Of a stretch of DNA of 64,000 nt, positions 35,446 through 43,778 are shown piece after piece (positions within the stretch are counted from its first letter, which is position 1; every line of letters begins with the position of its first letter). Origin of the DNA: a virus; the IMG/VR virus record IMGVR_UViG_3300047548_000628, positions 62,001 through 126,000 of that record; one strand, given 5' to 3'. The notes below the pieces were generated by a model. The model ran no database searches. It was not told the DNA's origin and saw only the letters and a list, made by a program, of their open reading frames with translations. Both the position numbers and the translations under genes were made by a program.

Positions 35446-36058
35446 CGTATTTTAAGAAGAACAACTGCACTAAACGTGCGTTTTCTTTTTTATCACCAAA
35501 GTTTGCATTGTGACTATGCCATAAAAGAGAATCGAACAACACTAAACGATTGAACTTCATGGGAACCATTAAGTACTTTAACCATTTAGTGTCATCTAAT
35601 CCGTCCCCGTAAATTAAGTTTTCACGAATACTATGATACGTATCATAACCTAATAGTGCGGCTTCTTCAGGGTTTCTAGGACAATGCTCAATTCCTAATT
35701 TTTTGTGCATCCAAAAACTAGTACCACCTTCAATTTCGCACTGATTTGGTGGATTTAAATACAATACCCCAGCAATATCCCAACCAGGATCAACGTGAAT
35801 ATATTGTTCAAACGTGTCGTTTTCTGTTGAAAGTCTAAAATATCCCGCCTCCGTATCAGATTTAGGATATCTAAGTTTACTACCGCAAATTTTTTCTATC
35901 TCGTTATGCAGTGATTGGTCATATACACTTTTCGTAGAGTTCCTTCCCGGATATGTATATCCCTCAAAAGGTTCGGGGTAATCTAATGACAGTGCGTATT
36001 TTCTTATATCATATGGATTATTGTAGAAATCATCTACAACTGCATACTTGAACTTCAT
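35441..36058 (-). CDS. Probable 2OG-Fe(II) oxygenase (DUF6445-like)
   Basis: A 205-residue protein. EQYIHVDPGWDIAGVLYLNP gives the HxD metal motif, EGGTSFWMHKKLG follows, and RLVLFDSLLWHSHNANFG contains the distal His. ARLVQLFFLKYA ends the double-stranded beta-helix. The pattern is that of DUF6445/prolyl-hydroxylase-like proteins found near glycosyl-modification genes. The substrate is unknown. It is five bases from the next gene upstream. Confidence 0.75.
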   Translation of the reverse strand: MKFKYAVVDDFYNNPYDIRKYALSLDYPEPFEGYTYPGRNSTKSVYDQSLHNEIEKICGSKLRYPKSDTEAGYFRLSTENDTFEQYIHVDPGWDIAGVLYLNPPNQCEIEGGTSFWMHKKLGIEHCPRNPEEAALLGYDTYHSIRENLIYGDGLDDTKWLKYLMVPMKFNRLVLFDSLLWHSHNANFGDKKENARLVQLFFLKYA

Positions 36059-36063
36059 ATTTT

Positions 36064-36429
36064 TTATGGTTGCGGTATATCTGGAGCGTTTTCAACAGCT
36101 AAATCATAGTAAGCCTGCATGACTGTTTCTAAACTAGACTTATTCATTACTATGGAACTATCACCTTTGACTTCATTGAAGTGAGATTCTGCTTGATCTG
36201 CCCATTGATCAAATGTTAATACTTCAATGCCTGTTACTACTGTAACAGTAGTAGTATCTGGACATACAGATAAACAGTAATCTACTGTTGATTGTGGCTC
36301 ATTGATCCAAATCTTTACATCTAACCCATCTATCAACGGATGTGTTTTTCCGTTCGGTGCTATGTTGCTCTCAGTTAAATATATTGATGGATTGCTGCTG
36401 TCAACGTAGTAGTGTTTTAAATATTGCAT
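36064..36429 (-). CDS. Unknown small acidic protein
   Basis: A 121-residue acidic protein with one Cys pair (DYCLSVCPD), a Thr/Val beta-stretch (TTTVTVVTGIEVLTF) and a helical C-terminus ending in PDIPQP. I do not recognise it. It lies between two 2OG oxygenase genes and has its own late-type promoter and an AGGAT site, which points to a virion or virion-modifying role (inference). Confidence 0.65.
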   Translation of the reverse strand: MQYLKHYYVDSSNPSIYLTESNIAPNGKTHPLIDGLDVKIWINEPQSTVDYCLSVCPDTTTVTVVTGIEVLTFDQWADQAESHFNEVKGDSSIVMNKSSLETVMQAYYDLAVENAPDIPQP

Positions 36430-36434
36430 AATTA

Positions 36435-37097
36435 TTATCCTTTGATATTATATTTATCGTTAATAATCTTAGTTTCTTCATCTAGTGTCGTGAAACCCTT
36501 GACAGTCATCCAATTTACCATAGATAAACGATGTCCTTTAGTTACTGGTTCTACACCATGTAAATAACTAAAAGTTGAAGGGAAGCATACTAGCATACCA
36601 GGCTCAGGACGAATTCTGACTCTAAGTTCTGGGAATACAAAATCACCCCCTTCAAAATCATCGTTTAGAAAAAGAACAGTACTCAAGTCACGATCTGTTG
36701 ATTTCCTCCATAATACTTCTCCGTCAGGAGCTTTCCATAATGATTGACCGTCTACGTGCGGCAAGTAATGTCCGCCTACTGAATAAGATAATAACTGCGG
36801 AGCTTCAGAATCCCTAATCTCAAAATCATATGCTGGATTGATGATATTAAAAACAATGTCTCTATATAAGTCTACGATAGTATCCATGATGCCAGAAATA
36901 TCTATCATTTGTGTATCACGTACTTTTTTGTCAACCGTGAACGAAGTCTTCCCTGACTTGTTAGTTTCTTCAGGATCAAACACAGACAGATCAATTTTGT
37001 TTTGTTGTCTAACATAATCTGTGATAAAGGCAAGACCCTCTTTAGAAATGACATTGGGCTTAATTAAAATATTGGATAGTAAGTTATCTTTCATCAA
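36435..37097 (-). CDS. 2OG-Fe(II) oxygenase, prolyl-4-hydroxylase type
   Basis: A 220-residue protein with the P4H core: SVGGHYLPHVDGQ (HxD), DLSTVLFLNDDFEGGDFVFP, IRPEPGMLVCFPSTFSYLHG with the distal His, and GHRLSMVNWM with the 2-oxoglutarate-binding Arg. This arrangement is common in T4-like marine phages. It probably hydroxylates a protein or glycan. 11 nt from the upstream glycosyltransferase fusion. Confidence 0.9.
   Translation of the reverse strand: MMKDNLLSNILIKPNVISKEGLAFITDYVRQQNKIDLSVFDPEETNKSGKTSFTVDKKVRDTQMIDISGIMDTIVDLYRDIVFNIINPAYDFEIRDSEAPQLLSYSVGGHYLPHVDGQSLWKAPDGEVLWRKSTDRDLSTVLFLNDDFEGGDFVFPELRVRIRPEPGMLVCFPSTFSYLHGVEPVTKGHRLSMVNWMTVKGFTTLDEETKIINDKYNIKG
36451..36458 (-). 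promoter_or_regulatory. Late-promoter-like GATAAATA inside the end of the oxygenase gene
   Basis: GATAAATA on the minus strand lies 21 nt upstream of the ATG at 36429, within the last codons of the upstream gene. Confidence 0.45.
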
Positions 37098-37108
37098 AGT
37101 CTTTCAAA

Positions 37109-38935
37109 TTATTTTTTGTATTCAGAGTTAAACAATTTTTTGGGTGATGGAATAGACTGCTGAACAGTTTTAGGTGACATAGTTGATTGCTGACCATCAG
37201 AACCAAATGAAGGTTTTACTTGATCTGAATGCATATTATCTAATCGTTGTGTGATAGATTCATTGCCTAGAGCAAGACTAGTTCCAGTAACTTCTTCAAT
37301 ACCTTGCATTACTTTTTCCTGTAGTCCTAGTAGTAACTCAGATGGATCACCCAACAGAGCTTTGCCTAGGTCAGGATATCCGTTTTTAATTCTATTAACA
37401 TCATCAGACACTAATGTAGGTGCAGTGCCACGGCGCATACTGTGAATGTTACCGATGCTGATACCAGTCTTGTGAGATACCATTTCGTCAAACGCTTGGT
37501 TCGCAAATCTACGTTCCCAGTAAATGTGATCTTCTTTTTCAAACTGTTCACGTGTGATTGGACCACCGTTCATCTCAATAAGTTTGTTTAGTAACTTGTC
37601 AAAGAACTCAATCTGTTGCACACGGTCACGAATCTCAAGTTCAGAAGACTTTAAGAAGTTTTCAAGATTCATTGAATCAAGATCATACCAACATAATTTT
37701 TTGTTTCCTTGATTGTCAAACCATTCAATAGGGTCGTTCTTTGGTTTATCTTTCCACTTATACTCAAATTCACGTTGCTTTTCCTTCATCTCAGTTACTT
37801 TACTGAATAGGCCCTCTGCCATAATTCTACGGTTCTTCAATAAAGCATTGAAAGATGATGCAATTGTAAAATTGTCTAGTGCGATGAACTTTTCAATTTG
37901 GAAATTAGAACGACCTTGTGCATGTTCTTTATCGTATTCTTCCCACTTGAATACTTCATCGTATACTTTCTTCAACACCTTTGCGTCTGCTGCAATATCA
38001 GAACCGGTTTCATTCACTAGAGTGGAAATACTTGCTTTTGTCATTGTGTTTGCCTTATTTGTCAATTTGTTTAAAAGTTGTAGCCATTCCTTAGAGATAG
38101 ACTCCCAACTGTAATATTCTTTAAAAGAATTTTCTTTACTAGAGTTATATTTATACTTGTCTAAAACCCATATGATTTTGTTTGCAAAATTGTCTAAAAA
38201 TATCCTGTCGGGTATCCAACCAGAAGGTGAGTTCTTACCAGTCATTTTAACAATTTCACCAAAACCCATTGATGTTTCTGGTAAAGCACCTATATCTGAT
38301 ATAACTGGAATGCATCCAGAAATCATTGCTTCAGCCAATGCAACACAGAATGTTTCTTCCCATGTGTTTGGATATGCAAATATATAAGCCTTTGCAAATT
38401 CGTCTGCTAATTCTGTGTGTGATATAGCAGGAGAATATTCTGTATTTGGCAAAGACATTAATTCTTTATATAATTTCTTTTGCTCAATTGAATCTTCCAA
38501 TCCATACAAATTCATAGCAGAAAACACTTTGAGTTTTGCATCAGGGTGTTTTTCTAAAACTCGGGTAAAGATATACGGTAAGTATTCAAGTCCCCTAAAT
38601 GGAGTGCTTGCGTATATAAGAGTTTTTTCTTTTTTACCAGTATAAAAGTAATCAGCGACCCCATTGCGTATTACTGTTATTTTTGACTCTGGTACAGGAC
38701 TGTATTTTAAAAACTGTTCCTTCTCCCACTTTGATACACACACTACATGAGTAATCTTGCCCCAATCTGTTCCCAGATACATGGGCTGGTCAATGTTTGA
38801 ATGCGCCCATAATATCTTTATGGGTTTGTTTGATTGAATCAGCCTGTTAGGGATATGGTCTATTTCAACATCTTCTGGTACTTTTAGATGTTCAAATAAA
38901 AATTTATATGAGGATTCGGTAGCGCCTGAAATCAT
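37109..38935 (-). CDS. GT4-like glycosyltransferase fused to a phage-specific C-terminal domain
   Basis: A 608-residue protein. Residues 1-295 look like a GT-B glycosyltransferase of the GT4 type: KITVIRNGV, LIYASTPFRGLEYLPYIF, and EETFCVALAEAMISGCIPVI with the E-x7-E motif and SDIGALPE. Residues 298-608 are a different, charged helical module (FQIEKFIALDNFTIASSFNA; LEIRDRVQQIEFFDKLLNKL) with a disordered Ser/Gln-rich tail. An in-frame ATG at residue 298, preceded by AAGG, could produce the C-terminal half alone. The stop overlaps nothing; the start overlaps the upstream gene by four bases. The second half is not a recognised enzyme and may be a virion or targeting domain. Confidence 0.75.
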   Translation of the reverse strand: MISGATESSYKFLFEHLKVPEDVEIDHIPNRLIQSNKPIKILWAHSNIDQPMYLGTDWGKITHVVCVSKWEKEQFLKYSPVPESKITVIRNGVADYFYTGKKEKTLIYASTPFRGLEYLPYIFTRVLEKHPDAKLKVFSAMNLYGLEDSIEQKKLYKELMSLPNTEYSPAISHTELADEFAKAYIFAYPNTWEETFCVALAEAMISGCIPVISDIGALPETSMGFGEIVKMTGKNSPSGWIPDRIFLDNFANKIIWVLDKYKYNSSKENSFKEYYSWESISKEWLQLLNKLTNKANTMTKASISTLVNETGSDIAADAKVLKKVYDEVFKWEEYDKEHAQGRSNFQIEKFIALDNFTIASSFNALLKNRRIMAEGLFSKVTEMKEKQREFEYKWKDKPKNDPIEWFDNQGNKKLCWYDLDSMNLENFLKSSELEIRDRVQQIEFFDKLLNKLIEMNGGPITREQFEKEDHIYWERRFANQAFDEMVSHKTGISIGNIHSMRRGTAPTLVSDDVNRIKNGYPDLGKALLGDPSELLLGLQEKVMQGIEEVTGTSLALGNESITQRLDNMHSDQVKPSFGSDGQQSTMSPKTVQQSIPSPKKLFNSEYKK

Positions 38936-39588
38936 TCTTGAAATACATGTGAGCCAACGTGAGCAAGATTAATAGAAACATCTAACCAAGGTTGAATGCC
39001 ACATCTTTTAGCTCTTTCAAAGAAACTCAAATCTTCAGGGAGAAAAACGTCATTCTCTCTAAGTTCAGAGAAAAAGTGATATGAGTTTTCAATTTCAGCT
39101 GGTGTTGGTGGACTATTAGTACTTTCACTATTTGGTCTGTACTTTAATTCATGTCCGTATTTTTCAGTAAGTTTTTCAAAAACACTTCTATGAATTAATG
39201 AAAACCCAATACCTATGCGGTCGATTGCAACAAGGTCCCCCTCACGCTGCATTGGGTTTGTCAGGGTATAGTTCCACTTGAGTGGTATAGACTTCATTGG
39301 GTAAGCACCACATACTATATCTTTTTGATGAGAAAACAACTTCAACATGTCAGGAGGATTGAAACCTACATCTGCATCAAGAAAGAATAGATATTCAAAC
39401 TCTGTATTGTTGATGAAAAAATTTGCAATACGTGAACGACCTTTGGAGATCAACGACTCGTTGGCAATAGTTAGTAGCCCATGAGGTATATTATTACGAA
39501 CAAACAATTTTCCTAAATTGAAAAGTGAATTAGTTGTTTTATCCGAAACAACTCCACCGTAGCACGGCATTGCAATCAATACTGACAT
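38932..39588 (-). CDS. Glycosyltransferase, GT2-like
   Basis: A 218-residue GT-A enzyme. MSVLIAMPCYGGVVSDKTTN, then FEYLFFLDADVGFNP with the DxD motif, CGAYPMKSIPLKWNY, and PEDLSFFERAKRCGIQPWLD ending in LAHVGSHVF. This is a common phage glycosyltransferase form. It is translationally coupled (ATGA) to the GT4 fusion. Together they could build a short glycan. Confidence 0.83.
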   Translation of the reverse strand: MSVLIAMPCYGGVVSDKTTNSLFNLGKLFVRNNIPHGLLTIANESLISKGRSRIANFFINNTEFEYLFFLDADVGFNPPDMLKLFSHQKDIVCGAYPMKSIPLKWNYTLTNPMQREGDLVAIDRIGIGFSLIHRSVFEKLTEKYGHELKYRPNSESTNSPPTPAEIENSYHFFSELRENDVFLPEDLSFFERAKRCGIQPWLDVSINLAHVGSHVFQE

Positions 39589-39614
39589 TAATAAAACTCC
39601 TGTATAATCAGAGT

Positions 39615-39621
39615 TATTTAG
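39615..39621 (-). promoter_or_regulatory. Late-promoter-like CTAAATA
   Basis: CTAAATA on the minus strand is about 26 nt upstream of the ATG at 39588, with CAGGAGT between. Confidence 0.5.
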
Positions 39622-39639
39622 TGTGTAAAATGAGCATGT

Positions 39640-40452
39640 TCAATTATCTGAACTATCGGTTAGTCTAAACATGTAGTCAGTATTAGTAAAATCCTTAACA
39701 CCAAAAATGCGTTCTGATGTTTTATCAACACTTTTATAATATTTCTCTGCCATATGATCTAAAAAGTCTTCAAGATCATTTGAATGAGGTAATTGACCGT
39801 CAGCAATTTTCATAGCAGTTACTTGAATGTACCCAGTGACTTCTGTAAGTGAAACTTGTGGGTGAACGCCATACTGTTGTAGATATTCGATAGTAGCAGT
39901 CTGTGCCCTACCGCCTTCAAGTATATTGCGATACATTAACTCAAATCCTCTACGAACATGGTGACGTTTTTCTTCAGCTTCGAACGTTGCTTCATCCCAT
40001 TCATCAATATTGTTCTTTGACTTTATGTTTTCATAAGCATCGATTAATGTCGCAATATCCTTGAAAGCTCCGTTGATTTTTGATTCCATCAAAACAAGAC
40101 TGAATTGCTTTTGACGACATTCGGCTTGCTCAACTAAATCTGTACTATTTTGTAGTTGAGAAATTTCTTTTACTAATTTAGCATGATTGACTTGTGCTTC
40201 TGCTAAAGCCATTTTACGACTCTCAACTTCTGCGAGAATCTGTCTCATCATTCGCATTGGTGATTGACCATTCAGCATAGTCAATGTCATTAATGCCAAT
40301 GTAGTTTGACTATTACTACGATCAAATGCCTTTGTCTTTTCTGTTAGTTCGGGTAAAAATTGATTTACTTTTGCAACAGCTACAGCGTTAATTTTGTTTT
40401 CTGCGATAGTTGGAATATTAAAGGAAACAGAGGTTGATAGTTCAGTAGTCAT
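39640..40452 (-). CDS. Helical phage protein of unknown function
   Basis: A 270-residue protein, mostly alpha-helical. Positions about 85-130 look like coiled coil (KMALAEAQVNHAKLVKEISQ), and the C-terminal half is charged (ILEGGRAQTATIEYLQQYGV; DDFLDHMAEKYYK-type helices). No enzyme motif. A near-perfect T4 late promoter (TATAAATA) precedes it, so it is probably a virion or late assembly protein. Proteins with this look occur in pelagic T4-like phages (impression). Confidence 0.75.
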   Translation of the reverse strand: MTTELSTSVSFNIPTIAENKINAVAVAKVNQFLPELTEKTKAFDRSNSQTTLALMTLTMLNGQSPMRMMRQILAEVESRKMALAEAQVNHAKLVKEISQLQNSTDLVEQAECRQKQFSLVLMESKINGAFKDIATLIDAYENIKSKNNIDEWDEATFEAEEKRHHVRRGFELMYRNILEGGRAQTATIEYLQQYGVHPQVSLTEVTGYIQVTAMKIADGQLPHSNDLEDFLDHMAEKYYKSVDKTSERIFGVKDFTNTDYMFRLTDSSDN

Positions 40453-40477
40453 ATATAATTACCTATAATGGTCTATA

Positions 40478-40485
40478 TATTTATA
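40478..40485 (-). promoter_or_regulatory. Late promoter, exact TATAAATA
   Basis: The minus strand reads TATAAATA 25 nt upstream of the ATG at 40452, identical to the T4 late promoter consensus. Confidence 0.7.
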
Positions 40486-40506
40486 TACTGATTGGAATAC
40501 GAGTAA

Positions 40507-41463
40507 TTAAGTTCCTGAGCAAGAAGCTAATGATTGTCTACTAACAGTTAAATCACCAAAATCTGTAGCATTGCCGGTACTAGCAATAGTAATATAATCA
40601 ATTACATTAGAATTTACGGTAGTATAACCACCACCAAATACACCTATTGTTCCATTTGAACAAGAAGACAGCTCCTTTCTAGCAACAGTTAAAGTACCGA
40701 AACTAGTTGCATTGCCTGTTGTTTGAATAGTAATATAATCAATTACATTAGAGAGCGAACCGGTATTACCACCACCAAATACACCACGAGTAGAATCAGA
40801 ACATGCAGCTAAAGCACTTCTAAAATTTGTTAAATTACCAAAGTTAGTAGCATTACCTGTAGTAGCAATTGTAACATAATCTATTTTATTGGTATATGCT
40901 GAGTCGCCAAATCCACCACCAAATACACCACGAGTAGAATCAGAACATGCACCTACAGAATATCTGGCAGCAGTCAAATCACCAAAATCTGTAGCATTGC
41001 CGGTAGTAGCAATCGTAATATAATCAATTACATTAGAATTTGCATTTGAAGCATATCCACCACCAAATACACCTCTTGTCCCATTAGAACAAGCACTCAC
41101 ACCTTCCCTGCCACTAACAGTTAAATCGCCGAAGTCTGTAGCGTTACCAGTTGTGGCAATAGTAATGTAATCAATTACATTTGAAATTGGACCATTACTA
41201 CCGCCACCAAATACACCTCTTGTCCCATTAGAACAAGCAGCTAATCCTTGTCTACCAACAGTTAAATCACCAAAATCTGTAGCATTGCCGGTACTAGCAA
41301 TAGTAATATAATCAATTACATTAGAGATCGACCCAGTGGTGCCGCCACCAAATGTACCTCTACTACCGTACCATACTGGTTGATAATATGTAGTGGGCCA
41401 TACCCCATCTAATATTAATTCATATACTTCATTTAATGTGAAAACATCTGTTATTTGACTCAT
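40507..41463 (-). CDS. Six-repeat propeller-like virion protein, type I (intact)
   Basis: A 318-residue protein. The head MSQITDVFTLNEVYELILDG is followed by VWPTTYYQPVW. Six repeats of about 46 residues follow, each with an RGVFGGG turn (RGTF and IGVF variants), NVIDYITIATTGNATDFGDL and a variable CSNGT loop, ending SCSGT. The truncated last unit (CSGT) would be completed by the first RGTFGGG, as in beta-propellers closed by joining the two ends. Probably a receptor-binding or decoration protein. It shares its head with the frameshifted gene at 34444. Confidence 0.75.
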   Translation of the reverse strand: MSQITDVFTLNEVYELILDGVWPTTYYQPVWYGSRGTFGGGTTGSISNVIDYITIASTGNATDFGDLTVGRQGLAACSNGTRGVFGGGSNGPISNVIDYITIATTGNATDFGDLTVSGREGVSACSNGTRGVFGGGYASNANSNVIDYITIATTGNATDFGDLTAARYSVGACSDSTRGVFGGGFGDSAYTNKIDYVTIATTGNATNFGNLTNFRSALAACSDSTRGVFGGGNTGSLSNVIDYITIQTTGNATSFGTLTVARKELSSCSNGTIGVFGGGYTTVNSNVIDYITIASTGNATDFGDLTVSRQSLASCSGT

Positions 41464-41470
41464 ATTTTTA

Positions 41471-42481
41471 TTATCCCGGATACCCGCCAGTAGCAGCTAA
41501 TCCATATCTACCTGCGCTTAGAGGACCCCTTGATGATGCAGCAGTAGAATCACTCGCATAAGTGATGCGATCTACTGATGACATTAGATTGGGACTACCT
41601 GCACCAAAATAACCATAATCAGCATTACCGGTTGCAGTAAATAAGTACCTGTTTACAGTTAACGGACCTCTAACGCTAGCGAGTCCGGTGTCACTTGCAT
41701 AATCAACTCTATCCACCCTAGATAACAATAAAGAATTAATCTGGTCGACTCCACCGCCCCACCAACCATAGTTACTATTGCCGGCTGCTGCTGGCGCCAC
41801 TACAGTAGAATTTAAATTTCCTCTTACACTTGATGTACTTAAATCACTTGAATATGTAATTCGTGTTAAGTATGAACGTTGAGTTGGTACAGGTCCATTA
41901 TTTATTGTTCCGCCCCCGAACCAACCATAGTTACTATTACCTGTTGCAGCAAGTTGAAATATTATTTCATATAAACTTCCTCTAACACCGGCAGTTCCTG
42001 TATCACTTGAATATGTTATACGATCAACTGTGCTTAAAACACTGGGGGTACCATTACCACCGCCACCGAACCAACCGTAATCAGTATTACCAGTTGCTGC
42101 TAATAGATATCTTGCTGCACTTAGTGGTCCTCTCGCACTAGCAGTAGAACTGTCGCTAGCATAATCTACACGATCTACGCTAGAAAGCACGTCTGGTCTG
42201 CCCCCTCCAAACCAACCATAATTTCCATTACCGGCTGCGGTAAACCTGTGTCTGACTACAGTTAAGGGACCTCTAACGCTAGCTGTCGCAGTGTCATTTG
42301 CATACTCGATTCTATCGACCAACGAAGCGTCTATTGATGGAGATGGTTTACCACCACCGAACCAACCATATAATTCTCCCGGTGGAGTTGCTGGTTGATA
42401 TGTAGTGGGCCAATAACCGCCTAATTGTCTTGCTCGTACATCAGACCCCCAAAATGCACCAGTTGTGTTAGTTTCCGCCAT
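41471..42481 (-). CDS. Six-repeat propeller-like virion protein, type II
   Basis: A 336-residue protein. The head MAETNTTGAFWGSDVRARQL is followed by GGYWPTTYQPATPPGE. Six repeats with YGWFGGG turns (one YGWWGGG, one YGYFGAG), RVDYASDT-type strands and SVRGPLS segments follow, closing with AATGGYPG. The repeat type matches the plus-strand gene 20084 and the gene at 43779. The head matches the gene at 44754, which instead carries type I repeats. This is direct evidence of module exchange. Confidence 0.75.
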   Translation of the reverse strand: MAETNTTGAFWGSDVRARQLGGYWPTTYQPATPPGELYGWFGGGKPSPSIDASLVDRIEYANDTATASVRGPLTVVRHRFTAAGNGNYGWFGGGRPDVLSSVDRVDYASDSSTASARGPLSAARYLLAATGNTDYGWFGGGGNGTPSVLSTVDRITYSSDTGTAGVRGSLYEIIFQLAATGNSNYGWFGGGTINNGPVPTQRSYLTRITYSSDLSTSSVRGNLNSTVVAPAAAGNSNYGWWGGGVDQINSLLLSRVDRVDYASDTGLASVRGPLTVNRYLFTATGNADYGYFGAGSPNLMSSVDRITYASDSTAASSRGPLSAGRYGLAATGGYPG

Positions 42482-42493
42482 AAAGCTCCTAAA

Positions 42494-43333
42494 TTATATT
42501 CCGAATACTTTATATTTATTCATTTTTTTACTTTTTCTCCAGTACTCTAAACCAGAATATTGTTCAACTAACTTTTTACCAAGGATTTTTTCAGGATCTA
42601 AATTTCTATTCTTTAATACAGGACGCACATCATGCATTCCATCAAACCCATATGACATATCATCTACAGGAGTCACATTTTTAATGTTGTTAAAGTCAAA
42701 TTTATGGTTACTGACACCCCAAAACTTAGTAATGTTGTATAGTACCTCATCGGGGCTAGAAACTAAATCATCATATTCGACTATATGCAATCTGTGGCTA
42801 TCGGGACTAGAATATCCTTGATACATACTCCACAAACTTTGATTGACGATCCCGATTGGTTGCATCAAATACATACACCTATTCTCAGTAGTCAAATCTA
42901 AATTGTTTTCGAGTAACCATAAATCAATGAAGTTTTTTCTTTTGTTTTGTTCATTCTCTGCTAAAGTAATAAAACTTGCTAGAATACTTGGTATGTCTCT
43001 TACGATACAAACAATTTTTGGATCAGGCGTGATATGATCTTTTATTCGTTGAATATTGTTTGGCCAACCTCTGCTATTATCAACAATATACTTTTTCTCA
43101 ATATGAGCATAGTATTGCTGTGGCATCGACCTTAAAATTGCATTTTTACCTATGTGATTTGGGTCGGCGATAAAAGGATCGCTAGTTTTGAAATATTCTT
43201 CACAATGATACAAAAGCTCAATTGTAGGACTTAATGATGAGACATATAGATCCGGATGTTGGTTTAATACTGATGCAAGCATGGTTCCACCAGAGCGTGG
43301 TAACCCAGAATAAAATAGAAATTCATGATTCAT
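42494..43333 (-). CDS. PAPS-dependent sulfotransferase, second copy
   Basis: A 279-residue protein with GLPRSGGTMLASVLNQHPDL as the 5'-phosphosulfate loop and KIVCIVRDIPSILASFITLA as the 3'-phosphate-binding block, plus KFWGVSNHKFDF in the place of FLGEPEYHHDF in the 30624 paralogue. It is clearly related to that gene but diverged, so an old duplication or separate acquisition. It sits among virion-surface genes, which suggests that a virion or receptor glycan is sulfated (inference). It has a TATAAATA promoter of its own. Confidence 0.87.
   Translation of the reverse strand: MNHEFLFYSGLPRSGGTMLASVLNQHPDLYVSSLSPTIELLYHCEEYFKTSDPFIADPNHIGKNAILRSMPQQYYAHIEKKYIVDNSRGWPNNIQRIKDHITPDPKIVCIVRDIPSILASFITLAENEQNKRKNFIDLWLLENNLDLTTENRCMYLMQPIGIVNQSLWSMYQGYSSPDSHRLHIVEYDDLVSSPDEVLYNITKFWGVSNHKFDFNNIKNVTPVDDMSYGFDGMHDVRPVLKNRNLDPEKILGKKLVEQYSGLEYWRKSKKMNKYKVFGI
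42513..42520 (-). promoter_or_regulatory. Late-promoter-like AATAAATA within the sulfotransferase 3' end
   Basis: AATAAATA on the minus strand is 31 nt upstream of the ATG at 42481. It lies in the codons for the sulfotransferase C-terminus. Confidence 0.45.
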
Positions 43334-43359
43334 AGTGTTTGACGTAAATTATAGTATTT

Positions 43360-43367
43360 TATTTATA
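43360..43367 (-). promoter_or_regulatory. Late promoter, exact TATAAATA
   Basis: TATAAATA on the minus strand, 26 nt upstream of the ATG at 43333 and just after the terminator of the preceding gene. Confidence 0.7.
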
Positions 43368-43372
43368 GGTAA

Positions 43373-43401
43373 AAAAACAGGACTATAAAAGTCCTGTTTT
43401 T
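43373..43401 (-). terminator. Bidirectional-type terminator
   Basis: AAAAACAGGACT and its complement form a 12-bp stem with loop ATAAA, flanked by A-run and T-run on the two sides. It ends the small gene at 43423. Confidence 0.88.
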
Positions 43402-43422
43402 ATAAGTCATTGAAGTAAATTA

Positions 43423-43692
43423 TTAAGACCAAATATTTTCTGCTAATTTGCTTTCGCCTGCGGCAATAGCTGCGATTAAATCACTGATATCTTCACCAGA
43501 ATCAATAACGTCTTGGGCCGCAACAACAAGTTTCAAATGACTAACATTACGCTCAATATTACCTTTACGTTCAGCAGTTGCAGCTTCACCGTCTGCTATT
43601 TTTTGAAGTTCATCAGTAACAACCCAAACGCTGTCACGTGCAGCACTAATAGTTGCTTGAATTTGTTCTAATGTGCGTGTCTCGTTTTCCAT
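43423..43692 (-). CDS. Small helical protein of unknown function
   Basis: An 89-residue, Glu/Ala-rich helical protein (TISAARDSVWVVTDELQKIA). No domain recognised. It has its own late-type promoter (43719) and AGGAG site, and its own terminator, so it forms a single-gene late unit, probably virion-associated. Confidence 0.7.
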   Translation of the reverse strand: MENETRTLEQIQATISAARDSVWVVTDELQKIADGEAATAERKGNIERNVSHLKLVVAAQDVIDSGEDISDLIAAIAAGESKLAENIWS

Positions 43693-43718
43693 GAATATCT
43701 CCTATGTGTTTTATAATA

Positions 43719-43725
43719 TATTTAG
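43719..43725 (-). promoter_or_regulatory. Late-promoter-like CTAAATA
   Basis: CTAAATA on the minus strand, 26 nt upstream of the ATG at 43692. Confidence 0.5.
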
Positions 43726-43778
43726 TCTAAAATAAATTTTTAGTCTTTACTAAACGTTTTATCAAATGCTAATGTTGG

